A DNA stretch of 64,000 nucleotides from Arenibacter algicola (GCF_018860365.1 NZ_JAHKPO010000013.1:186001-250000); one strand, 5' to 3'. Positions 52,948-61,540 are shown, counted from the first letter of the stretch. The notes: generated by a model not told the origin, from the letters alone. Program-made: numbers and translations.

Positions 52948-53724
52948 ATGAAAAAATTAATTTTCAGTGCCTTAATAGCTGTCATGGTTATTGGCTGTAA
53001 GGATAAAACGGATAAAAAAAACATGGACACGGACTCAGATCCCCTTGCCAATTCTGAGAAAACAACTCCACCTCCAACAGCCCCAATTGAAGGGGAATGG
53101 AAGGTGCTTTTTGACGGGACCAACTTCGATGCCTGGAAAAGGTATAAGGAAGATGGCGTTGGGGATGCATGGAAGATTGAGGACGGTGCCATGGTGTTCT
53201 ATCCTCCCAAGGAAAGGGCAAAAGGGGAGAAATACAATTTAGTGACTAATGAAGAGTTTACCAACTTTGTACTTTCCATAGATTGGAAGATTTCGGAAGG
53301 CGGTAATAGCGGTATATTCTGGGGAGTGCAAGAAATTGAAAGTCTTCGTGAGGCTTACCACTCAGGACCTGAAATACAAGTATTGGATAATGAAAAACAC
53401 CCTGACGCAAAAAATGGACCTGTTCGACAGGCAGGAGCTTTGTACGATATGGTTGGTCCCAGTGAGGACGTAACCAAACCTGTTGGGGAATGGAATACCT
53501 GTGTTATCACAGTAAACCATAAAACCAATAAGGGAAATGTAGTCCTAAATGGTACGGAAGTGGCTTCTTTCCCAGTACATGGAGAGGAATGGGAGGCTAT
53601 GATCGACAAGTCTAAATTTAAGGGATCGGAGCATTTTGGAAAGTATAGAACTGGAAAAATAGGATTACAGGATCACGGGGACATAGTGTCCTACAGAAAT
53701 ATTAAGATAAAAACATTGGATTAA
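52948..53724 (+). CDS. DUF1080 (3-keto-disaccharide hydrolase family) lipoprotein
   Basis: 258 residues. Lipobox VMVIGC (Cys17), acidic linker, then a concanavalin-like jelly-roll: WKVLFDGTNFDAWKRY, FVLSIDWKISEGGNSGIFWGVQE, GPEIQVLDNEKHPDA, EWNTCVITVNH and the end GKIGLQDHGDIVSYRNIKIK, all DUF1080 marks. The family is named for hydrolysis of 3-keto disaccharides after C3 oxidation by a dehydrogenase. As a surface or periplasmic lipoprotein it would act on the product of the GMC complex. It is followed by a second DUF1080 gene. Confidence 0.92.
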   Translation: MKKLIFSALIAVMVIGCKDKTDKKNMDTDSDPLANSEKTTPPPTAPIEGEWKVLFDGTNFDAWKRYKEDGVGDAWKIEDGAMVFYPPKERAKGEKYNLVTNEEFTNFVLSIDWKISEGGNSGIFWGVQEIESLREAYHSGPEIQVLDNEKHPDAKNGPVRQAGALYDMVGPSEDVTKPVGEWNTCVITVNHKTNKGNVVLNGTEVASFPVHGEEWEAMIDKSKFKGSEHFGKYRTGKIGLQDHGDIVSYRNIKIKTLD

Positions 53725-53743
53725 ACCGTTATTGGATATTGTT

Positions 53744-54574
53744 ATGAAAATGAGATCTGTTTATGTTCCGTTAATTTTGTTCTTGGCATTTGCGTGTAAG
53801 GAAAAGGTTAGCGTGGATCCATTGGAACCAAAAGACATAAAACCAACTGGGGAAGAGTTTGTAGTACACGGGGAATACTCCGGTACGGAACCTACTACCC
53901 CGGAAGAGACCGAATTTTATAAACCGGTACCACCCGTAGTAAATCCACATGATCCCATTAAAGGGGCTCCAAGTGATGCCATTATACTCTTTAATGGAGG
54001 CAATCTGGACAACTGGATCTCTTCTAGGGATAGTACAGTGGCCAAGTGGATCGTGAACAATGATGGTAGTATGACCGTTAACAACAAGACAGGTGATATA
54101 CAGACGGTCCAAAATTTTGGAAGTATACAATTGCACTTGGAATGGAAATCTCCTGCAGAAGTTCAGGGAAAGGGTCAAAGCAGGGGCAATAGTGGGGTCT
54201 TTTTAAATGGGCTGTACGAGGTTCAGGTCTTGGATAACAATGATAACGATACCTATGTAAACGGCCAAGTGGGTTCTGTTTACAAGCAGCACGTACCGCT
54301 CGCAATGGCATCCGTACCCACAGGGGAATGGAATACCTATGACATTATTTATCATGCCCCGGAGTTCAATGATGAAGGAGATAAAATTAAATCTGGAACC
54401 ATTACGGTTTTACATAATGGGGTACTGGTTCAAGACAATGTTGAAATTAAGGGAACTACCCCCTATATAGGCTGGCCCAAAAACCCGGCCCACGGCAAGG
54501 GTCCTTTAAAATTACAGGACCATGGGGACAATAGCCGGGTAAGTTATAGGAATATTTGGGTTAGGGAGCTTTAG
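53744..54574 (+). CDS. Second DUF1080 (3-keto-disaccharide hydrolase family) lipoprotein
   Basis: 276 residues from ATG 53744 (a TTG at 53732 is open but breaks the signal). Lipobox LAFAC (Cys17). DUF1080 jelly-roll from about 75: AIILFNGGNLDNWISSR, IQLHLEWKSPAE, GNSGVFLNGLYEVQVLDN, GEWNTYDIIYHAP and GPLKLQDHGDNSRVSYRNIWVRE. It differs clearly from the first copy, with an 80-residue Pro-rich N-terminal spacer, so the two probably handle different linkages or steps. Its stop is followed directly by the SdpI-like gene. Confidence 0.9.
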   Translation: MKMRSVYVPLILFLAFACKEKVSVDPLEPKDIKPTGEEFVVHGEYSGTEPTTPEETEFYKPVPPVVNPHDPIKGAPSDAIILFNGGNLDNWISSRDSTVAKWIVNNDGSMTVNNKTGDIQTVQNFGSIQLHLEWKSPAEVQGKGQSRGNSGVFLNGLYEVQVLDNNDNDTYVNGQVGSVYKQHVPLAMASVPTGEWNTYDIIYHAPEFNDEGDKIKSGTITVLHNGVLVQDNVEIKGTTPYIGWPKNPAHGKGPLKLQDHGDNSRVSYRNIWVREL

Positions 54575-54946
54575 ATGCACTGGGAATTTTTCTTTGGAGC
54601 CACAGCGCCCAGTCTGCTATTAATTATTTTTGCTTGGTATTATAAAGCATTCCCTCCCAAAAGCATTAATTTTATTTATGGCTATCGCACCAGGAAAAGC
54701 ATGAGGAACCAGGAGACTTGGGATTTCGGCAATAAAATTGGAGCCGAAATGATGTTTTACACGGGCATGGCCACCTTAGTGGTAGGGACTGTAGCTTATT
54801 TTATTTCTCCCACTTGGTCCTTAGGTATTTCCGGTTTTTTTCTAGTAGTAGCCTTGTTTGCAGGTATATTTTGGTGCGAACAGCAATTAGCGCATAATTT
54901 TGATAAAAATGGGAAACGAATAAATAAGGAGGGCAAACCCCATTAG
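54575..54946 (+). CDS. SdpI-family membrane protein
   Basis: 123 residues, three membrane helices. The family mark FIYGYRTRKSMRNQETWDFGNKIGAE lies after the first helix, as in SdpI/YhfL proteins; SdpI of Bacillus gives immunity to a toxin, but most members are uncharacterised. Its ATG follows the DUF1080 stop with no base between, so it is co-translated with the sugar genes, probably by position only. Confidence 0.85.
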   Translation: MHWEFFFGATAPSLLLIIFAWYYKAFPPKSINFIYGYRTRKSMRNQETWDFGNKIGAEMMFYTGMATLVVGTVAYFISPTWSLGISGFFLVVALFAGIFWCEQQLAHNFDKNGKRINKEGKPH

Positions 54947-55032
54947 GGAAGTGTTCAGAATAGTATTAAGGGCCTTAATGAATGACTTTGCACTGTACTT
55001 GACTATCGAGGAATACAAACCTCATTTTTATT

Positions 55033-55040
55033 TACCTTTG
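55033..55040 (+). promoter_or_regulatory. Minus-7 promoter element of the yicC-gmk-nadD unit
   Basis: TACCTTTG, exact TAnnTTTG, 21 bp before the YicC start. A perfect ATTAAGG-G-CCTTAAT dyad lies 54 bp further up (54965-54979). Confidence 0.55.
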
Positions 55041-55060
55041 ACAAAATTTAAAAATATTTT

Positions 55061-55918
55061 ATGATCCAATCTATGACAGGGTTTGGGAAGCATGTTATTC
55101 AACTTCCTTCGAAAAAAATCACCATCGAAATCAAATCGCTAAATAGTAAAAGCCTTGATTTAAATGCCAGAATACCCTCCACCTATCGGGAAAAGGAATT
55201 GGAATTGCGCAGGACCATTGCGGGCTCCTTGGTTAGGGGAAAAATAGATTTTAGTCTTTACATTGAAAATACGGGTGCAGAGACCTCTTCGGAAGTTAAT
55301 GAAGTAGTGGTAAGGCAATACATGAAGCAGTTGGGACATATTGTTTCGGGGAATGAAATGGGTCTGTTGGAAATTGCCATGCGCATGCCCGATACTATGA
55401 AAACGGAACGGGAGGACATTGATGAAGAGGAATATAAGGTCATAAAGGAATCATTGGAGGAAGCTCTAAAGGAAATAAATATTTTTAGAACGGAAGAGGG
55501 AACGGTTTTAGAAGCCGATTTTGAGGCCAGAATAAGCGTTTTAAAGAGCTTATTGGAACAGGTGGCACAAATGGATCCCGACAGGCTGCTAACGATCAGG
55601 GAGCGACTGGAAAAGGCTGTTGCGGACTTAAAAGCCGATCTTGATACAAACCGTTTTGAACAAGAGCTTATCTATTATCTTGAGAAATATGATATCACGG
55701 AAGAAAAAGTCCGGTTGCTCAATCACTTGGATTATTTTGCCGCAACCCTTAAATCTGACGACTCCAATGGTAAGAAGTTGGGCTTTATTAGTCAGGAAAT
55801 AGGAAGGGAAATCAATACCATAGGTTCCAAGGCAAACTTTGCCCCTATGCAACAGTTGGTGGTGCAGATGAAGGATGAATTGGAAAAGATCAAAGAACAA
55901 ATGCTTAACGTTTTATAA
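55061..55918 (+). CDS. YicC/YloC-family endoribonuclease
   Basis: 285 residues, full length for the family. Marks: MIQSMTGFGK at the very start, EIKSLNSKSLDLNARIP, LRRTIAGSLVRGKIDF, and the C-terminal YDITEEKVRLLNHLDYF with NGKKLGFISQEIGREINTIGSKAN. YicC proteins are endoribonucleases linked to stationary phase RNA decay. Its stop and the gmk start share one base (TAATG); the pairing yicC-gmk is common in bacteria. Confidence 0.95.
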   Translation: MIQSMTGFGKHVIQLPSKKITIEIKSLNSKSLDLNARIPSTYREKELELRRTIAGSLVRGKIDFSLYIENTGAETSSEVNEVVVRQYMKQLGHIVSGNEMGLLEIAMRMPDTMKTEREDIDEEEYKVIKESLEEALKEINIFRTEEGTVLEADFEARISVLKSLLEQVAQMDPDRLLTIRERLEKAVADLKADLDTNRFEQELIYYLEKYDITEEKVRLLNHLDYFAATLKSDDSNGKKLGFISQEIGREINTIGSKANFAPMQQLVVQMKDELEKIKEQMLNVL

Positions 55919-56508
55919 TGAAAGGAGGAAAGCTAATTATTTTTTCTGCCCCTTCGGGCAGTGGAAAAACTACCATCGTCAAACATTTATTAAATCAGCC
56001 GGAACTCAATTTGGCTTTTTCCATTTCTGCAACCTCCAGGCCTAGGAGGGGTAAGGAAAAACACGGCGAACATTATTATTTCATGACCCTGTCCGAATTT
56101 AAGAGGCACATTAAGAACGATGACTTTTTGGAATGGGAGGAGGTCTACAGGGATAATTTCTACGGGACTTTAAAAAGTGAGGTAGACCGACTCTGGGCGG
56201 AGGGCAAGAACGTAATTTTTGATATAGACGTGGTAGGTGGATTGCGGATAAAAAAGAAGTTTCCTGATCAGACGCTTGCCGTCTTCGTTAAGCCACCAAG
56301 TGTTGATGAACTTAAAATTAGGTTGAAAAAGCGCAGTACGGAGTCAGAGGATAAAATAAATATGCGGATTGCCAAAGCTTCGGTAGAGTTGGCCACTGCT
56401 CCACAATTTGATGTGGTAATTAAGAATTATGATTTGGATACCGCATTGGACGAGGCGCATAAATTGGTGGCGGAATATGTGGGCGTTGAAATTAAAAGTA
56501 AAATTTAG
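55918..56508 (+). CDS. gmk: Guanylate kinase
   Basis: 196 residues. P-loop FSAPSGSGKTTIVKHLL, then SISATSRPRRGKEKHGEHYYF (GMP binding), FLEWEEVYRDNFYGT, the Walker B-like NVIFDIDVVGGLRI and a lid with RLKKRSTESEDKI. It phosphorylates GMP to GDP with ATP in the cytosol. Translationally coupled to yicC. Confidence 0.97.
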   Translation: MKGGKLIIFSAPSGSGKTTIVKHLLNQPELNLAFSISATSRPRRGKEKHGEHYYFMTLSEFKRHIKNDDFLEWEEVYRDNFYGTLKSEVDRLWAEGKNVIFDIDVVGGLRIKKKFPDQTLAVFVKPPSVDELKIRLKKRSTESEDKINMRIAKASVELATAPQFDVVIKNYDLDTALDEAHKLVAEYVGVEIKSKI

Positions 56509-56590
56509 GAAACCAAGGCCCGGTTCAGGTTGGCCCGCCCCATTAAATGTAAAGTACTTCATTCAAAAATGATACTGAATCAAATTTCGC

Positions 56591-57178
56591 ATGAATAAAA
56601 AAATTGGACTTTATTTTGGCACCTTCAATCCGATCCATATAGGGCATTTGGTGATTGCCAATCATATGGTAGAGTTTTCTGATTTGGATGAGGTCTGGTT
56701 CGTGGTTACTCCACAAAGTCCATTTAAAACCAAAAAAAGCCTGCTGGACAATCATCATCGTTATCAACTGGTAGCCGAAGCTACCTTGGATTATCCCAAA
56801 TTAAAGCCGAGCAAAATAGAGTTTGATCTTCCACAGCCGAATTATACGGTAAACACTTTGGCCCATTTGCTGGAAAAGTATGATAACAAACATGATTTCT
56901 GTTTGATAATGGGGGAGGATAATTTAAAAGGGCTGCATAAATGGAAGAATTATGAGGTAATTCTGGAAAACCATTACATTTATGTCTATCCAAGAATTTC
57001 TGAAGGAGAGGTAGTGCATCGTTTTAGAAATCACGATAAGATTCAACACGTGGAAGCCCCTATCATGGAAATATCCTCAACCTTTATTAGGGCCCAACAT
57101 AAGTTGGGGAAAAATGTTAGACCTATGCTTCCTGAAAGAGTCTGGAAATATATGGATGAAATGAATTTTTATAGATAG
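56591..57178 (+). CDS. nadD: Nicotinate-nucleotide adenylyltransferase
   Basis: 195 residues. Nucleotidyltransferase motif GLYFGTFNPIHIGHLVIANHM (with the GxFxPxHxGH pattern), FVVTPQSPFKTKKSL, LIMGEDNLKGLHKWKNY and the C-terminal ISSTFIRAQHKLGKNVRPMLP with the ISSTxIR motif. It adenylates nicotinate mononucleotide in NAD synthesis. It follows gmk by 82 bp and converges with the next gene with one base between. Confidence 0.96.
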   Translation: MNKKIGLYFGTFNPIHIGHLVIANHMVEFSDLDEVWFVVTPQSPFKTKKSLLDNHHRYQLVAEATLDYPKLKPSKIEFDLPQPNYTVNTLAHLLEKYDNKHDFCLIMGEDNLKGLHKWKNYEVILENHYIYVYPRISEGEVVHRFRNHDKIQHVEAPIMEISSTFIRAQHKLGKNVRPMLPERVWKYMDEMNFYR

Positions 57179-57179
57179 G

Positions 57180-57893
57180 TCAATGCGGAGTTTTACTCAA
57201 AATGTCCGTTCCTAAATATTGATCGTTTTTGTTGTAGAACCATGCCCTTTTCTTGGGCATTTTAACATTGCTGATAATCTCTTCCCCTGATAATACAATG
57301 TATTCACCGTCATTTTTGGATTCATCATGGAAGAATTGATAAGCCTTCATGGCATAGCTGGTTGGATCAAAATAGAAATACCAGGTATCCCTTCCCACAT
57401 CCTCGGAATAAGTGACTTTTAGTGTCAAATATTTCTTGTCCTTAAAGGTTTTGGTCTCAACAAGCGGGTCCACAAGTGCCCCCGGGTCTTTTAATTTCAT
57501 GGGAAGACCGTAGAGATAGGTGTAGTAGTCCCTCATTTTTTTGGCCCGTTCACAGGAGATGTTATGGGATGCCCTATCCTTTTCCGAAATAATGGCTGCA
57601 CCATCAATTTTCAGAATGCATGTATCCTTGACCATAATCTGTTCTATGGTTTTTCCAGCCTTATTGGTGGTCAACTTAAAGGAGGATGCGGGCAAGTCAA
57701 TGTTGATTCGGCTTTTTCTTTTATCCCCTTTGGGCGTTTCCATGATTACCGTAAAATCATTTTTAAAGGAGTGCCAATTGTCCTTGGGGTCATGATATTC
57801 AATAGCCTTGTCCAAGAGTTCAGATCCGGATATCCCCTGGCCCAAACATCCTGTAGCATGAACAAAACATACCAACATCAATAAGTATTTCAT
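57180..57893 (-). CDS. Periplasmic LolA-like (DUF6503-type) protein
   Basis: 237 residues from ATG 57893 (a TTG four codons upstream is open). Signal peptide about 1-18 (CLGQ). The mature part is beta-rich, with repeated long strands such as DFTVIMETPKGDKRKSRINID, KYLTLKVTYSEDVGRDTWYFYFDP and IISNVKMPKKRAWFYNKN, the half-barrel pattern of LolA/LolB-like outer-membrane lipoprotein carriers. I think it belongs to the DUF6503 group of Bacteroidota; function unknown. It follows the phosphate transporter gene by 24 bp and may share its transcript. Confidence 0.7.
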   Translation of the reverse strand: MKYLLMLVCFVHATGCLGQGISGSELLDKAIEYHDPKDNWHSFKNDFTVIMETPKGDKRKSRINIDLPASSFKLTTNKAGKTIEQIMVKDTCILKIDGAAIISEKDRASHNISCERAKKMRDYYTYLYGLPMKLKDPGALVDPLVETKTFKDKKYLTLKVTYSEDVGRDTWYFYFDPTSYAMKAYQFFHDESKNDGEYIVLSGEEIISNVKMPKKRAWFYNKNDQYLGTDILSKTPH

Positions 57894-57917
57894 GCAAACT
57901 TCCAATTGTTATGCGCC

Positions 57918-60188
57918 CTATTGTATTTCCAATTTGGCAGGTTCCACCGTACTATCGTGCTCATTGTAATAAAGCTCCAAAAGATTCATGGTAGCGTTAA
58001 TAAAATCTTTTGTTTCCAAAAGAAATGTAAAGTACAAAGTGGTATTTTTTGGACTGGACTCTTCGGTACGTGTCCTAGCGATCTGTTTTTCTATTTTTTG
58101 TGAAACCATATCCAGTAGTTCCTGTTTGCTGGCAAAAATTACACCAATGCGTTCAAAGGAGCGGGTTTCAAATGCAGCCTTTGTGGCACTCAACAATTTC
58201 TGTAGTTCCAGATCAATTTCCTTAAGCTCTTTAATCTGGTTGTATTTTAATTTTTTATGGTTATTGTGGATGTGCTTATGGCTTATCTTGTTCAGATATT
58301 CCAATGATTGGGCCATATCCTGTAAATACCCCAATATATTAATATAAAGATTACTGGCACCAACACTGGCCTCATCCAAATTCTTGATAAAATAGAATAT
58401 ATGATCTCTTAGTTCATCTATTTCAGCAGAAAGTTTAACAACCTGTTTTTTGTTCTTTTTTAGAAGCTCCAAATCCTGTTTGGCAAGTCCGTCGATGATG
58501 TGTGTGTAAATTTTGTTACTTCTTTTTGCCACATTGGAGATATTGTCCGCACTTTCCTCGATCACTCCTTGGATAGAGCTGCTTTCGGCCTTTCTTAAAC
58601 TGTCTTCTGCTCTTATTTCCTTGGATTTTTTATTATGTGAAATGTAGTTTCTTACAAGCAATAAAACTGCTATCAATAATAGAATGGCCACCATAGAGGG
58701 AACATGTATATTGATAAGTGAAACTATAACCGCGGCAGAAACAAAGGCTATAATGGCTGTAAAGAACCAACCTCCAATGACATTCAATACCCCAGCAACC
58801 CGGTAAACGGCACTTTCTGCGCCCCAAGCCCTATCGGCCAAAGAGGTTCCCATTGCTACCATAAATGTTACATAAGTGGTAGATAATGGCAATTTGTATG
58901 AGGTGGCCACGGATATGAGCACCCCGGCAACCATCAAGTTAACGGAAGCCCTTACCATATCAAAAGCTGGCATTTCGAAAGTTTTATCTTTGGAAAGGGG
59001 TATAACGGGCTTTTTAAAATTGGAATCTATTTTTTCCTGTAAGGCTTTTGGCAAAAGGGCAGTGGTAACTGTAGATAGCATCATGGCCGATCTAACTATT
59101 CCCCTTGATAGAAAATTAGGCTGAAAGCGTTCCTTGGATTCACCTTCCCTAGATAGGTTAATTTCTGTTTGTGTTACATAACGTGCCTTTTTGGAAAACC
59201 AGAGGGTAAGAACCATGACCATTCCTGCTACGAACAACAAAATAGTGGGGGTGGGAACCTTTTCGGCCAGCACTGTCATGCTAAATTCATTAGCTGGTAT
59301 TCCAGAGGCCTGCCAGGCTTCAAAAGACTGCCAAGCGGCGATGGGGACTCCAATAAAGTTAACAAGGTCGTTCCCTGCAAAGGCAAGTGCCAAAGCAAAT
59401 GTTCCTACTATAATAATGAGTTTATACACGTCGTATTTGAATATTACCGAAATAATATAAGATGCCAGGGTCCAAAGAACAAGGCTTCCAATGGTAATGG
59501 TGCTGGTATTGTTTTTTATATAATTCAGGACATCCTCGCTTACAAAAGTAGCCCCTTTTAAACCTTTTATAAGAATGAAATAGGTGATTGCTGTCAGGGC
59601 AATACCTCCAAAAAGGGCCCCCAGAATCTTGGCTTTTTTTCGAAACTCGAAAGAAAGTAGAATACGGGAGAGATATTGTACCAAGGCCCCTATGGAAAAC
59701 GCAATTACAACGGAGAGCAATATGCCCAATATAATTTCAGTGGCTTTGGATGTGTTTATATAATTATATATATCAATATAATCACCCCCGCTTGAGGCTA
59801 TTTTAATAAAGGACATTGCAACTGAGGCTCCTAAAAGTTCAAATACAATGGATACTGTGGTGGAGGTGGGCATCCCAACTGTATTGAAAAAATCCAGCAA
59901 AAGGATGTCGGTTATCATAACAGCCATGAAAATTATCATGATTTCGCTGAACATGAATTCTCCAGGGTGAAAGATTCCTTTTCGGGCCACCTCCATCATA
60001 CCACTCGAAAAAATGGCACCTATGGCTATCCCCAAACTGGCGACGATCATAATGGTCCTGAACGAAATCGCTTTGGAACCAATTGCGGAATTTAAAAAGT
60101 TAACGGCATCATTGCTAACTCCCACTACTAAATCTGCAATTGCCAAAAAGGCAAGAGCAATGATCATTAATAAATATAAATTGTCCAT
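57918..60188 (-). CDS. PiT-family inorganic phosphate transporter with PhoU-like C-terminal domain
   Basis: 756 residues. Membrane part about 1-515 with the two PHO4 signature repeats: VVGVSNDAVNFLNSAIGSKAISF near the N terminus and LAFAGNDLVNFIGVPIAAWQSF in the middle; TVGMPTSTTVS and YKLPLSTTYVTFMVAMGTSLADRAW are the paired substrate-site loops. After a helix, residues about 540-756 form a helical bundle like PhoU/DUF47, normally a separate protein that regulates the transporter. The fused tail should act in the cytosol as its own regulator. It lies 73 bp behind the phosphate-porin gene. Confidence 0.93.
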   Translation of the reverse strand: MDNLYLLMIIALAFLAIADLVVGVSNDAVNFLNSAIGSKAISFRTIMIVASLGIAIGAIFSSGMMEVARKGIFHPGEFMFSEIMIIFMAVMITDILLLDFFNTVGMPTSTTVSIVFELLGASVAMSFIKIASSGGDYIDIYNYINTSKATEIILGILLSVVIAFSIGALVQYLSRILLSFEFRKKAKILGALFGGIALTAITYFILIKGLKGATFVSEDVLNYIKNNTSTITIGSLVLWTLASYIISVIFKYDVYKLIIIVGTFALALAFAGNDLVNFIGVPIAAWQSFEAWQASGIPANEFSMTVLAEKVPTPTILLFVAGMVMVLTLWFSKKARYVTQTEINLSREGESKERFQPNFLSRGIVRSAMMLSTVTTALLPKALQEKIDSNFKKPVIPLSKDKTFEMPAFDMVRASVNLMVAGVLISVATSYKLPLSTTYVTFMVAMGTSLADRAWGAESAVYRVAGVLNVIGGWFFTAIIAFVSAAVIVSLINIHVPSMVAILLLIAVLLLVRNYISHNKKSKEIRAEDSLRKAESSSIQGVIEESADNISNVAKRSNKIYTHIIDGLAKQDLELLKKNKKQVVKLSAEIDELRDHIFYFIKNLDEASVGASNLYINILGYLQDMAQSLEYLNKISHKHIHNNHKKLKYNQIKELKEIDLELQKLLSATKAAFETRSFERIGVIFASKQELLDMVSQKIEKQIARTRTEESSPKNTTLYFTFLLETKDFINATMNLLELYYNEHDSTVEPAKLEIQ

Positions 60189-60261
60189 TATCTTATAAAA
60201 ATAGTTTGCAAATATCTAAAGTCTCTAGGTTCGTAACGTTATCTTAAGGTTATATTTTTTA

Positions 60262-61467
60262 CTAAAAATGTACGTCCAATTGTAGTCTATACATCATCGC
60301 ATCCATTCCATTTTCCACGGAAAGATAACTAATGTCTGTTTGCACCTTCAATTTATGGCCTACAATATATTTGGAAAGTCCCAGAGTATATTGATTTTCT
60401 GGGTTTTCACCGGTAATATTCTTATTTAATTCCACATTGGTGTATCTCCCGGAAATCTCCCAATTGCTGTTAAATAGATAACCGGTTTGGAGATTTAATC
60501 CATGGCCCACCTGAACCACTTCTCCGGTCAGGGAGCCGTCTATATTTCTAGCAAAGGGGTCTTGGGCATCCCTATGGGCGTATTCTCCCATGAAAGAGAA
60601 TCCGTTATATTTGAAAACGGCATCGAGGAACAGGGTATTGATATTGGTTTTGTGAAAACCATAATCGGTTTCCATATAAGTCCCTTGACTACCTCTGGTC
60701 TTTACTGCATTAAGATTAAGGTTGTAGGTAGCGGCCAACATCAGTTTTGGGGATTTTTCCCTTTTTAAATCGCTTCCGCTGTATTCGCCTCCGCCTTGGA
60801 ATTCGCCAAATGGCAATAATTCCAAACGTCCGCTGTATTGATGCCCTCCTAGATTTCCTGTAGTGACGTTTCTACCTTCGCCCTGCGAAATGGAGACTAT
60901 TTCCCGTATTAAAAAAGTATCCGTAAGATAGCTGTAGTGTCTAAGTTGTATGCCCATATCCCTGTCCAAGGTAAACTGGCCATTAAGAAGGGATCGATCT
61001 ACCAATTGAAGGTTGCCTGAGGAAATAACCCGTTCAACATTTCCGGGAAGTTTGGTCTGACCTACCCAAAGTTCAAAATTTTGATAGAAATTCCACATTA
61101 CTACGGCGTCCAAGATATATCTTGGGGCGTCACTTGTGTATTTCGAGCCACCAGAAATATCCCTATTGGATAAACCTAATTCAAGTTTGTAGCTAAGTTT
61201 AGGCGAATATACAAAGCCATCAAATTTTAATCTGGCCCTTCTTATGAGCGCATTAAAATCTGGATCCGTATAATTTCCGTTCGCATTTTCAGTCCAAGTT
61301 GTGCTGCTCAAAAATTGCATTCTAGTTGCAATCTTGGCACTCCATGTACTGTCCTTGCCCATTAAATTAAAAAGTCCTTTGCCAAATTCCGGGGCATTGG
61401 GTTCCTGTGAATAGGATATAAAAATTGAGCACAATGCAAGCCCTAGGGCTAAGCATTTCATTTTCAT
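60262..61467 (-). CDS. Phosphate-selective porin, OprO/OprP family
   Basis: 401 residues. Signal peptide about 1-21 (FISYSQ). The mature protein is a beta-barrel: many alternating strands, ARMQFLSSTTW, IRRARLKFDGFVYSPKLSYKLELGLSNRD, WVGQTKLPGN and a C-terminal strand ending in Phe (QLDVHF), as needed for outer-membrane insertion. OprP-like porins pass phosphate or polyphosphate. The gene stands before a PiT phosphate transporter on the same strand, so the unit takes phosphate across both membranes. Its 5' region has a direct repeat like a Pho box and, further up, a terminator and a small leader ORF. Confidence 0.9.
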   Translation of the reverse strand: MKMKCLALGLALCSIFISYSQEPNAPEFGKGLFNLMGKDSTWSAKIATRMQFLSSTTWTENANGNYTDPDFNALIRRARLKFDGFVYSPKLSYKLELGLSNRDISGGSKYTSDAPRYILDAVVMWNFYQNFELWVGQTKLPGNVERVISSGNLQLVDRSLLNGQFTLDRDMGIQLRHYSYLTDTFLIREIVSISQGEGRNVTTGNLGGHQYSGRLELLPFGEFQGGGEYSGSDLKREKSPKLMLAATYNLNLNAVKTRGSQGTYMETDYGFHKTNINTLFLDAVFKYNGFSFMGEYAHRDAQDPFARNIDGSLTGEVVQVGHGLNLQTGYLFNSNWEISGRYTNVELNKNITGENPENQYTLGLSKYIVGHKLKVQTDISYLSVENGMDAMMYRLQLDVHF

Positions 61468-61506
61468 AATGTATTAGTTTTTGTCGAGGACAAAGTACCA
61501 ATATAT

Positions 61507-61524
61507 ATGTTAATTTAATGTTAA
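61507..61524 (-). promoter_or_regulatory. Pho-box-like direct repeat before the porin gene
   Basis: On the minus strand TTAACAT-TAAA-TTAACAT: two identical 7-mers with a 4-bp spacer, an 11-bp period. This is the architecture of Pho boxes and equals the TTAACA-N5-TTAACA form bound by PhoP of Bacillus subtilis. It ends 39 bp before the porin start. Confidence 0.5.
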
Positions 61525-61540
61525 CTTAGTAATATTATTA

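Noticed and set aside
32660-54574. Classical polysaccharide utilisation locus
   Set aside because: An HTCS and sugar enzymes are present, but no SusC/SusD pair and no glycoside hydrolase lies near the HTCS or in the keto-sugar locus.
54965-54979. ATTAAGG-G-CCTTAAT dyad upstream of yicC
   Set aside because: Short and 54 bp above the minus-7 element; mentioned under the promoter but too weak to call an operator.
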